A stretch of 7,536 bases of DNA, taken from contig WJOQ01000102.1 of NCBI GenBank assembly GCA_009618505.1, positions 1 to 7,536 on the forward strand, given 5' to 3'. The stretch is from Clostridia bacterium. GTDB lineage: Bacteria; Aerophobota; Aerophobia; Aerophobales; AE-B3A. A program made the translations under genes and the position numbers. The notes under the pieces were generated by a model. The model was not told where the DNA came from. It searched no databases and saw only the letters and a list, made by a program, of their open reading frames with translations. Shown piece after piece: positions 1-5,449 of this stretch; position 1 is the first letter of the stretch, and every line of letters starts with the position of its first letter.

Positions 1-124
1 GTTTTTTCAGGCCGGCCTTGCCTTTTTCACAGAGTAAAAGCTTATAGTTTTCTTTAATCAGGTTGTCGGTGCACCGACTGCCCATTTTTCCACCGGCTCC
101 GATTATTGCAACTGTTTGTGCCAT
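1..124 (-). CDS. NAD(P)-binding Rossmann-fold dehydrogenase, N-terminal 41 residues only (partial)
   Basis: Only the amino terminus is inside the window; the gene continues past the left edge. The visible protein opens with a hydrophobic beta strand and a glycine-rich loop, VAIIGAGGKMGSR (residues 5-17), the dinucleotide-binding turn of a Rossmann fold. The GAGGKMG form followed by a 'TDNL' helix resembles oxidoreductases annotated as phosphogluconate-dehydrogenase C-terminal-domain (PGDH_C) proteins, found near sugar-acid genes. A DapB-type reductase has a similar loop and cannot be excluded from 41 residues. I place the start at the ATG at 124 because AGGAGG (136-131) lies 6 bases upstream of it; the in-frame ATG at 130 would touch the Shine-Dalgarno directly. 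It follows the TIM-barrel gene by 29 bases, so it is probably the next gene of the same operon. Fold: fairly sure; substrate: unknown. Confidence 0.75.
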   Translation of the reverse strand, partial: MAQTVAIIGAGGKMGSRCTDNLIKENYKLLLCEKGKAGLKK

Positions 125-130
125 TCTCAT

Positions 131-136
131 CCTCCT
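131..136 (-). promoter_or_regulatory. Shine-Dalgarno site deciding the start at 124
   Basis: Read on the minus strand this is AGGAGG, followed by ATGAGA and then ATG. The 6-base spacing selects the second ATG (124) over the first (130), which has no spacing at all. Confidence 0.7.
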
Positions 137-153
137 ATTATTTCATATTAACC

Positions 154-996
154 CTAGCAATCAGAGAGATTTCCTAATCTTCTGACATAAGATAAAGAAG
201 CGCCCACGATTTTGTTAATTTCCTCAATTTCTAAGGGAGGCTTTGTCTTTTTTGGAACTCTGTCTTCCTTCATTTCCAATCTGAGAGGTAATTCAATACT
301 CATAGGGATTTTCTCAGGGATTTTTTTTAGTATCCTAAAAATTTCTCGATAATCTATAATCCCCTTCCCGATTTGGGTGAAATGCCAGGTATCTTTCTCT
401 AACCGTGTATCTTTAAGATGTAAGTGCACTATATATTTCAGCATAGATTCAAAGTCTTTCTCCAGGTTAATTTTACCTCTAGTAGAGTGGAAAGAGTTAA
501 CAAAGTCGTAGTTAATCCTCACATTCTCTGAATTTATTTTCTCTATTACCCTAAGGCTTGATCTATCCGAAATAATATCTCCGTGAGTTTCAAGAGCTAC
601 GATCAAACCCATTGATTTGGCAAGTTTATCAATGGATTTAATATTTTTATAAAAGGTGTCGATTCTCTCTAAGGGACCAGAAAATGTATTGATAATCTTT
701 ACATCTAAACTTTTAGCAAATCTCATTTTTTTCTCAAAAAGAGGAACTGTCTCTTCTTTGCTTAAGTCCATATGAGCAGAGAATGCGATAGAGGAGAGAT
801 GAAATCGCCTCATCATTGCGCCAATTCTTTTCTCAAACGCACTGTCTTCCAAATGTTGTAGCTCGATATGCTCAGATAATCCTTCTATAGCATCCAGCTC
901 CACATAACGGCTCCCAAGCTGAGATATCTCTTTCAAGGAGGTCTCCAGGTTGTATCCATCGTATGCGATGGTGCTGATTGATATTATCTCGTTCAC
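154..996 (-). CDS. Sugar phosphate isomerase/epimerase-like TIM-barrel protein (xylose isomerase-like fold)
   Basis: This 280-residue protein has the layout of the AP_endonuc_2 / xylose-isomerase-like TIM barrel, and its length fits the family. Seen in the sequence: the early strand and helix 'SRYVELDAIEG', then SAHMD (His near residue 75), VALETHGD (Glu near 136, His near 138), NYDFVN (Asp near 164), HLHLKDT (His 191, His 193, Asp 196), IGKGIIDY (the usual GxGxxD/Y turn near 210) and a terminal SIELPL (Glu near 235). These sit where the family keeps its divalent-metal ligands and catalytic Glu/His residues, so an active metal-dependent isomerase, epimerase or dehydratase is likely. The substrate cannot be told. 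An upstream ATG at 1020 is open in frame, but AGGAGG at 1008-1003 lies inside that extension, 6 bases before a GTG at 996, so I use the GTG. It follows the amidohydrolase by 16 bases, within one operon. Confidence 0.85.
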   Translation of the reverse strand: MNEIISISTIAYDGYNLETSLKEISQLGSRYVELDAIEGLSEHIELQHLEDSAFEKRIGAMMRRFHLSSIAFSAHMDLSKEETVPLFEKKMRFAKSLDVKIINTFSGPLERIDTFYKNIKSIDKLAKSMGLIVALETHGDIISDRSSLRVIEKINSENVRINYDFVNSFHSTRGKINLEKDFESMLKYIVHLHLKDTRLEKDTWHFTQIGKGIIDYREIFRILKKIPEKIPMSIELPLRLEMKEDRVPKKTKPPLEIEEINKIVGASLSYVRRLGNLSDC

Positions 997-1002
997 CCAA
1001 AG

Positions 1003-1008
1003 CCTCCT
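1003..1008 (-). promoter_or_regulatory. Shine-Dalgarno site deciding the GTG start at 996
   Basis: AGGAGG on the minus strand, then CTTTGG, then GTG. It lies in the 16-base gap between the amidohydrolase stop (1013-1015) and the GTG. It argues against the longer ATG start at 1020, which would overlap the preceding stop codon. Confidence 0.75.
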
Positions 1009-1012
1009 TGTT

Positions 1013-1765
1013 TTAATCATCTATTGGTAAATTAAAAAAATCCTTAGCTGTCTTATAAAGACACTGCTGAAGTTCTTCTTCAGATAATCCCATACTTCTA
1101 AACTTAGCTAATTCTACAGGGCAGTTTTCAAGCATATCTGAGCCAAACATAATTCTTTTTGCCCCGATGGGTTTAATCCACTTCTGGATAATATGAATTG
1201 CCACCCAGGAAGGCTCTAAAAATATGTTTTCGCATTCCTGTGCTACAATTAAAGCTTCCCCGGCTGAGATATTTCCTCCAGCATGAGCTAAGACAATTTT
1301 TAACTGAGGAAACCTTTTTGCTACCGGCATTACCAAGCTTGGGAGTGCAAATGGGATACCAGATCCGGTATGAACCATTACCGGAATTCCTAATCCATTT
1401 GCTCTCTCAAAAACTCTTATACCATCCTTAGAAAGAGGGTTGCAGGCATGAGCAATGGGAGTCAATTTAATCCCAACAAAACCCAATTTCTGAACGCAAC
1501 GGGTTGCCTCTTCCTCAAATTCCTTTTCTTTTAAATGAGGATTTATGGAAATCATTCCAAAAATTCTGTTTGGATTCTGTCTGCTCATCTCGGCAATTCG
1601 ATTGTGAATTTGCTGAGCAGCATCAATACTTGGGGTGTCAACCATGGGTTGAACCACTGCTGCATCAACTCCGTTGGCATTCATTACATCAAGAATCTCT
1701 TTTTCCGATTGTTCCTCATCAAAAACTCTGTCATGTCCCAGGTGAACATGGGCATCAATAATCAT
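1013..1765 (-). CDS. Amidohydrolase family protein (Amidohydrolase_2 / ACMSD-like metal-dependent hydrolase)
   Basis: A 250-residue TIM-barrel metallohydrolase. The amino terminus reads MIIDAHVHLG, giving the HxH metal pair (His6, His8) after a beta strand. Further ligands are placed as in the Amidohydrolase_2 family: VMVHTG (His132), IVLAHAGG (His161) and FGSDML (Asp210, the invariant GSD aspartate). GIKL around Lys100 is also typical. Members hydrolyse C-N or C-O bonds (lactones, amides) or decarboxylate; next to sugar-acid enzymes, a lactonase role is plausible but only inferred. The length is at the short end of the family (usually about 250-330). The ATG at 1765 has a modest GAGG 7 bases upstream. 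It precedes the TIM-barrel gene in the same operon and follows the glycoside-hydrolase relic by 49 bases. Family: confident; substrate: unknown. Confidence 0.88.
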   Translation of the reverse strand: MIIDAHVHLGHDRVFDEEQSEKEILDVMNANGVDAAVVQPMVDTPSIDAAQQIHNRIAEMSRQNPNRIFGMISINPHLKEKEFEEEATRCVQKLGFVGIKLTPIAHACNPLSKDGIRVFERANGLGIPVMVHTGSGIPFALPSLVMPVAKRFPQLKIVLAHAGGNISAGEALIVAQECENIFLEPSWVAIHIIQKWIKPIGAKRIMFGSDMLENCPVELAKFRSMGLSEEELQQCLYKTAKDFFNLPIDD

Positions 1766-1814
1766 TCACTTGCCTCAGGAATAAAAATGTCATCCGCTTA
1801 TTCTGTTTGGGTTT

Positions 1815-2035
1815 TTATTCTATAGCCTCAAGTACAAGAACCCAATCTAGGAGTTTCTCCATATCATTTCCAAAATCATTCATTATACAAAGGCCCGAAG
1901 GAGCACCTCGCTAGGTGGAGAGTCCCCATCGTAGAAGGCAGGAATGCTAACTTCTCCTTTAGAAGGCCTCATAAAAGTGCAGTTTATATCTATGTCTGCG
2001 AAAGGATTATAACTAAACGTTTTTGGCAAAAGCAT
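1815..2035 (-). pseudogene. Relic of a DUF5060-type glycoside hydrolase, interior deleted
   Basis: Two frames here match opposite ends of the intact glycoside hydrolase at 5450-7039. The upstream part (2035 to about 1919) encodes NPFADIDINCTFMRPSKG and ends in PAFYDGDS. Over 31 aligned residues I count 17 identities to residues 20-50 of the intact protein (NPFLDVEFNC...GFYDGDS). That frame then runs to a stop at 1883. In another frame the downstream part (about 1865 to the TAA at 1815) encodes LDWVLVLEAIE and stop, matching the intact carboxyl terminus SDWVLVLRKIG. About 470 residues between them are missing, with a frame change, so no enzyme can be made. The first codons overlap the end of the nucleoside-hydrolase-like gene by about 23 bases, so the operon junction survives. 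Divergence from the intact gene suggests a once-functional paralogue, not a partial duplication. Assembly collapse is the main alternative. Confidence 0.75.
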
Positions 2036-2936
2036 CGAGTTTTCTAAAGAAGTCATTAAAGATTTCTCCAGCTGTAACCTCAAGGCAAACTTCTATCATC
2101 CTTTTTGTAGGTTCATGTTTATATTCAAGTCTTTCTGTCAGGTGAGGTGCTGGTAAACTAACGTAAAATCCCCAATTAGGATTAATCATAGTTCCAATAG
2201 TTGGAGAATCTCCATAGACCCACCATTGGCGTGAAAAGGGTCTTTCCACCCCCCGCTCCTTGAACAGGGGTATTAAGTCTATTCCCCATTTCTTGAACAA
2301 AGATGTTAAATAATCACCAATAGCTTCTTTTCCCATGACAAAACGCTCCATTTCAGCAACACCCAAACGCATCATACGATATGTTCCTCGGGGATACTGA
2401 ACCAAAGGAATATCAGATTGAAGCACTACATCAGCCGAAATCCAATCATTACCCGCGTTGAATTCTGGTCCCCCAGTAGGCCACCAACCACCCCCAATCC
2501 ATAAAGTTACTAAGTTTTGAGAAATATTCGATTCCATCAAGTATGCCGAGGCCATATCAGTCAGGGGCCCAAGGTAGGCTACGTAAAGAGGATCGGTTTC
2601 GTTTTTTGCCAAAGCTTGGTCAATGATAAATTCGGCACCTTCGGACTTTTGAGGCACTTTAGGGTCTGTCAAAGCGACAGAAGAGCCTTTAAGGACGGGT
2701 ACATTATTCTCCATCCCAAGGAGGGCAAGTAAACGTAAAATTTCCTGGTAGCTTCTTTCCATACTATTGGCATGCCTTTTTGTACCATAATGAGCAGCAA
2801 TTATCCCCGTAACTTTGAGCTCTGGTGACAGCAACGCATGGACAATAGCCATCTGATCGTCAATTTCGTTATAAGCGTCGGTATTTAAGATAACTCGACG
2901 TGGTCTTTCCATTGTGGGTTTGCCAGCTAATAGCAT
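2013..2936 (-). CDS. Nucleoside hydrolase-like protein (IU_nuc_hydro superfamily)
   Basis: A 307-residue protein of the inosine-uridine-preferring nucleoside hydrolase fold, typical length. The amino-terminal motif is NTDAYNEIDDQMA (residues 18-30), a variant of the classical DTDxxxDD calcium and ribose site, with Asn in place of the first Asp and a two-residue insertion. Asp20, Asp26 and Asp27 remain. Other family landmarks are GPLTDMA (123-129), WIGGG (146-150), PEFNAGND (157-164, the ribose-contacting EFN segment) and GDSPT (Asp243, the late calcium ligand). The protein probably binds a ribosyl-like sugar and hydrolyses a glycosidic bond; in this setting the substrate may be a non-nucleoside glycoside, which is inference. 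AGGAGG lies 8 bases upstream of the ATG. It is the second gene after the regulator, 64 bases downstream of it. No signal peptide is seen, so it is cytoplasmic. Confidence 0.85.
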   Translation of the reverse strand: MLLAGKPTMERPRRVILNTDAYNEIDDQMAIVHALLSPELKVTGIIAAHYGTKRHANSMERSYQEILRLLALLGMENNVPVLKGSSVALTDPKVPQKSEGAEFIIDQALAKNETDPLYVAYLGPLTDMASAYLMESNISQNLVTLWIGGGWWPTGGPEFNAGNDWISADVVLQSDIPLVQYPRGTYRMMRLGVAEMERFVMGKEAIGDYLTSLFKKWGIDLIPLFKERGVERPFSRQWWVYGDSPTIGTMINPNWGFYVSLPAPHLTERLEYKHEPTKRMIEVCLEVTAGEIFNDFFRKLDAFAKNV

Positions 2937-3000
2937 TCTAAATTCCTCCTGCTCTCAATTTTTAGTTTTTTCCCTTATCAAAATCCTGGTAGAATTCCTT

Positions 3001-3939
3001 TTATGACAACTTTTCTTCCAGTTTTACCAAGTTATTTGCGGTTTCCTCATCAGTGATTAGAATCTTTATAAACCTCCCATGAATAGCACCCAGAATAGCC
3101 TTCACTTTCGCTTTGCCCCCAGCCACTCCAATAACATTCTTCATCTCTCTCAGGTCTTCCAGAGGAAAAGCCACAATTCTTTTATGGAGGTCACAGTCAA
3201 CTTTTTCACCCTGGGCATTGAAAAACTGGGCTAGGATATCTCCCACGGCACCTTGCTGGCGTAGAGCTTCGGTTTCTCCTAGATTGAGATATCTCAGCTT
3301 AACCAACGTCGATTCTTCTCCAGCTACTCCAATGCCCACCATAGAGTAGTCAGTGTGCTTGGCCATTTCCAGTGCCTGCTGTACAGTAGCATCTGCTTTG
3401 AGAGAAAGGCAAAGCTCTTCTGATGTGGTTATGGCAGGGGCATGAACATAATAACACTGTCCTCCAAAGATATGGGCTAGTCTACTTCCCGCATCGTAGG
3501 GATTTAGATAAAATGAGGGAACAAGTCCCCCATTGAGGGTGACTATTCTAAGATCGTGGATTCCTTGCGAGTGAATAAATGTAGGTACTTCGGATATGGT
3601 GATTCCCCAACCCACAGCAAAGAGGCTTCCACTGGTGAGATGCCTCTCCAGGTATTGAGCGGCGGCTCTGGCTAAACTCTCTTTGATCTTGTTTTGCGAA
3701 ACTGTGGGAACCACTACTGCATCCTGTAAATCAAACAAATTAATGATTTTTTTCTCAATCTCCAGGCAATTCCCGGTAGGTCCAAGCACCTGAAAATGGA
3801 TAATTCCATTCTCCCGTGCTTTCTGAAGCAGACGACCTACCTTGCTGCGCGATAGGCCCAGCATGGTAGCGATCTGGCTCTCCTTTAATCCTTCCTTGTA
3901 GTAAAGCCAGGCTATTCTCGTTATCAGGCCTGTCATCAT
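3001..3939 (-). CDS. SorC/DeoR-type sugar-binding transcriptional regulator
   Basis: A 312-residue regulator with SorC-family architecture and normal length. The amino-terminal helix-turn-helix covers about residues 5-50: ITRIAWLYYKEGLKESQIA, then the recognition helix LGLSRSKVGRLLQKAR. The rest is the sugar-binding (phosphosugar-isomerase-like) domain, with conserved VGWGITISE (about 109-117), TLNGG, VGIGVAG and GVAGGKAKVKAI (about 271-283) ending in ILITDE. Members are usually tetramers whose DNA binding is relieved by a phosphorylated sugar. I prefer ATG 3939 because GGAGG at 3952-3948 lies 8 bases upstream; the frame is open to a TTG at 3960, but that start would contain the Shine-Dalgarno. 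It is first in its transcription unit, directly behind a promoter with tandem palindromes, so autoregulation is likely. The same palindromes precede the glycoside hydrolase, its probable second target. Confidence 0.9.
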   Translation of the reverse strand: MMTGLITRIAWLYYKEGLKESQIATMLGLSRSKVGRLLQKARENGIIHFQVLGPTGNCLEIEKKIINLFDLQDAVVVPTVSQNKIKESLARAAAQYLERHLTSGSLFAVGWGITISEVPTFIHSQGIHDLRIVTLNGGLVPSFYLNPYDAGSRLAHIFGGQCYYVHAPAITTSEELCLSLKADATVQQALEMAKHTDYSMVGIGVAGEESTLVKLRYLNLGETEALRQQGAVGDILAQFFNAQGEKVDCDLHKRIVAFPLEDLREMKNVIGVAGGKAKVKAILGAIHGRFIKILITDEETANNLVKLEEKLS

Positions 3940-3947
3940 ACCAGCCG

Positions 3948-3952
3948 CCTCC
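3948..3952 (-). promoter_or_regulatory. Shine-Dalgarno site deciding the regulator start at 3939
   Basis: GGAGG on the minus strand, 8 bases before ATG 3939 and 11 before a second ATG at 3936. It lies inside the longer TTG-initiated reading, which argues against the start at 3960. Confidence 0.6.
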
Positions 3953-3965
3953 ACGCTCAAGCTCT

Positions 3966-3996
3966 CTCAACTTTGAGCATTTTCTCAATAATTGAA
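3966..3996 (-). promoter_or_regulatory. Putative tandem operator in front of the SorC regulator
   Basis: On the transcribed-sense strand there are two palindromes: TTCAATTATTGAG (3996-3984) and, after 6 bases, CTCAAAGTTGAG (3977-3966). The second is a perfect CTCAA-AG-TTGAG inverted repeat; the first is near-perfect. They begin about 14 bases downstream of the -10 element, so a bound repressor would sit over the start of the transcript. The arrangement, including the 18-base offset, recurs at 7061-7091. Two adjacent dimer sites suit the tetrameric habit of SorC-family repressors. Binding by the neighbouring regulator is inferred. Confidence 0.7.
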
Positions 3997-4010
3997 CATA
4001 ATCTTATTAT

Positions 4011-4038
4011 ATTATAATATAAATATAAAAAGTGTCAA
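4011..4038 (-). promoter_or_regulatory. Sigma-70-type promoter of the regulator operon
   Basis: The minus strand reads TTGACA (4038-4033), a 16-base AT-rich spacer, and a consensus TATAAT (4016-4011). Transcription should start near 4003-4005, leaving a leader of about 65 bases before ATG 3939. The same hexamer layout and spacer recur at 7106-7133. Confidence 0.8.
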
Positions 4039-4068
4039 GGGGTTGTGTTGGTCAGGAGCTTTCATAGC

Positions 4069-5130
4069 TTACCTATCTTCCTTTTTATCAAGAACATCAG
4101 GGTTTACAACATGTTGAGGTCTTACTCCCTTCAAATAATCTTCTATGCCACGAGTAACAATAGAAGATGCCTTTTCGTAATTGTCGTAACAGGCACCAGC
4201 TATATGAGGGGTAAGCACTACATTGTCCAGATCCAGAAGAGGATCACTGGGTTTGAGCGGTTCATTCTCAAACACGTCAAGGGCAGCACCAGCAATGCGT
4301 CTCTCCTTGAGTACCCTGTATAGTGCTTTCTGGTCAACTATGGCGCCCCTAGCGGTGTTAATGAAAAATGCAGTAGGTTTCATAAGTTCCAGCTCTCTTT
4401 TCCCCACAAGAGCTAACGTCTTAGGTTCAACTTTTACGTGAATGCTTACAAAATCAGCCTGGCGGAAGAGAGTATCTTTGTCCACTAATCTCACACCGAT
4501 TCTCTCTGCGTTTTCTCTGGAGACGTAAGGATCATGAGCAATTACGTTCATTCTAAAGGCACCTGCTCTGCGCGCAACTTCCTTTCCAATAGCTCCTAGA
4601 CCGAGAATACCAAGAGCTTTTCCCGTGAGCCCAATACCTTTTAGCTTCAAATAAGGAAAATTTTCCGGATTATTTGTTACCCAGACGATATCCCGGGGAG
4701 CAAAACCAGGTCTTCGTGGATTCACTTCGGTTAACTGAAAGGTTTTTACAAGAAAATGTCCTTTCGCTATGTACCGTGTTGCAGCTAACAACAGTCCGAT
4801 AGTGAAATCTGCTACCACATCCGAGGATCTGCTCGGTGAATAAAGAACCAGGATGCCTCTTCTGGTAGCTGCCTCAATATCTATGTTTGCTTGTGGCCCA
4901 GCACGCACAGAAGCGATGAGTTTGAGCTGTTTACTTCTGGTTAAAGCTTCTTCAGTAATCTCTTCAAACTCCACGATAAACATATCTATGTCGTGAATCT
5001 CTTGAATAAGCTCCTCTGGCTCCAATACACGGGATATCCGAGGAAGTCCTCTAATACGTATCTCATCAAAGTATTTTTTAAGTTTCTCTAAGTCTTCCCC
5101 TTTTATGAAAGTGGTAACTAACAACTTCAC
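4069..5130 (-). CDS. D-isomer-specific 2-hydroxyacid dehydrogenase, NAD-dependent
   Basis: A 353-residue cytoplasmic oxidoreductase of the 2-Hacid_dh family, interconverting a 2-hydroxyacid and its 2-keto acid with NAD(H). The catalytic domain is split around the cofactor domain as usual. Seen directly: SVRAGPQANID (74-84, substrate loop), GILGLGAIGKEVA (GxGxxG at 177-182), Asp200 ending the second cofactor strand (favouring NAD over NADP), NTARGAIVD (catalytic Arg261), LDVFENEP (Glu290) and LTPHIAG (His309). All three catalytic residues are present. It is longer than the usual 310-330 residues because of extra sequence at about 126-167, before the Rossmann motif. The start is a GTG at 5130 with AGGGAG 8 bases upstream. 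It follows the kinase relic by about 19 bases and probably relies on the glycoside-hydrolase promoter. Substrate unknown; a sugar-derived hydroxyacid is inferred. Confidence 0.9.
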   Translation of the reverse strand: MKLLVTTFIKGEDLEKLKKYFDEIRIRGLPRISRVLEPEELIQEIHDIDMFIVEFEEITEEALTRSKQLKLIASVRAGPQANIDIEAATRRGILVLYSPSRSSDVVADFTIGLLLAATRYIAKGHFLVKTFQLTEVNPRRPGFAPRDIVWVTNNPENFPYLKLKGIGLTGKALGILGLGAIGKEVARRAGAFRMNVIAHDPYVSRENAERIGVRLVDKDTLFRQADFVSIHVKVEPKTLALVGKRELELMKPTAFFINTARGAIVDQKALYRVLKERRIAGAALDVFENEPLKPSDPLLDLDNVVLTPHIAGACYDNYEKASSIVTRGIEDYLKGVRPQHVVNPDVLDKKEDR

Positions 5131-5149
5131 TTCCGTCTCTCCCTAACAG

Positions 5150-5237
5150 TTATACACTAGGCATAATCACCATATATTCTTCGACAGCCTTTAGCTCCAC
5201 CGGTACCATAATCTATCCCCACCAGATAATCTGTCAT
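5150..5237 (-). pseudogene. Relic of an FGGY-family carbohydrate kinase (amino terminus only)
   Basis: From an ATG at 5237 the minus strand encodes MTDYLVGIDYGTGGAKGC and then stops at 5157 after 26 codons. GIDxGTGGxK is the first phosphate-binding motif of FGGY kinases (xylulose, ribulose and fuculose kinases), normally about 500 residues. In another frame, a shift near the lysine gives VEEYMVIMPSV and a TAA at 5152-5150, resembling the 'EEYPVIxP' segment that follows some 15-20 residues later in intact kinases; this suggests a small deletion and then loss of the rest. The Shine-Dalgarno GAGAGG (5251-5246) survives 8 bases upstream, and the ATG overlaps a stop in the TAATG manner typical of operons. 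The relic sits between the isomerase relic and the dehydrogenase. The first motif is clear; the second match is tentative. Confidence 0.65.
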
Positions 5238-5283
5238 TAAGTTCGCCTCTCGGGGGGATTTTTTCTCTTGCCATCACCCACAA

Positions 5284-5430
5284 TTACATCTGCTTTTGTC
5301 CCAACACTTTCATCATCTCTTTCCGGCCAGCTTTAGCAAGTTCATCAGGAAAGCAATCACCATTACCTACCATCAAACCTAAAGTAAGACTCAGTATTTC
5401 TGTGAATGTTTTCTTATCTCTTGATCTCAT
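5284..5430 (-). pseudogene. Relic of an L-fucose/L-arabinose isomerase-family-like gene (amino terminus)
   Basis: A 48-codon open frame from ATG 5430 to TAA 5284 encodes LTLGLMVGNGDCFPDELAKA followed by GRKEMMKVLG. This resembles the amino terminus of fucose-isomerase-like sugar isomerases, which begin with a strand of the form 'xxGxIVGNRxFFP' followed by 'LxxxGRxEMxKVLE'. Such proteins are normally about 450-500 residues, so nearly all of the enzyme is missing. Downstream, another frame stays open from about 5333 to the TAA at 5239-5237 (ADVIVGDGKRK and onward), overlapping the kinase relic's ATG; I cannot assign it, but its stop is where the isomerase stop would be expected. Runs of six G/C and of A/T at about 5253-5264 are prone to indels. 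The start lies 19 bases after the glycoside hydrolase stop. The assignment comes from a short remembered motif, so confidence is moderate. Confidence 0.55.
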
Positions 5431-5449
5431 CGTCTTTAAAGTTGTCCTG

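Noticed and set aside
1779..1820. Perfect 9-base inverted repeat GAATAAAAA / TTTTTATTC around the end of the glycoside-hydrolase relic
   Set aside because: The arms are almost pure A/T with a 24-base loop and no GC stem, so it is a poor intrinsic terminator and could be chance in AT-rich sequence. The operon probably reads through.
1883..2083. The 66-codon minus-strand frame as an intact small gene
   Set aside because: Its recognisable part is only the first ~38 residues of a DUF5060 domain; the upstream part overlaps the nucleoside-hydrolase-like gene and the end is out-of-frame debris. It is better described as part of a relic.
2937..3000. Separate promoter for the nucleoside-hydrolase-like gene
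   Set aside because: The gap holds a good Shine-Dalgarno site but no convincing -35/-10 pair and no copy of the palindromic operator, so co-transcription with the regulator is simpler.
4039..4068. Possible terminator between the dehydrogenase stop and the regulator promoter
   Set aside because: Only a weak AGCT...AGCT pairing is visible near 4058-4072, with no stable GC stem followed by a T-run on the minus strand. I cannot support a terminator here.
4045..4323. Plus-strand open frame of 92 codons antisense to the dehydrogenase
   Set aside because: It lies opposite a gene with full catalytic motifs, has no recognisable domain, and is a frame shadow. The same applies to plus-strand frames within 1198-1825, 2517-2732, 3113-3349, 4223-4441, 5517-5711 and 6297-6835, and to minus-strand frames at 3755-3988 and 6406-6618.
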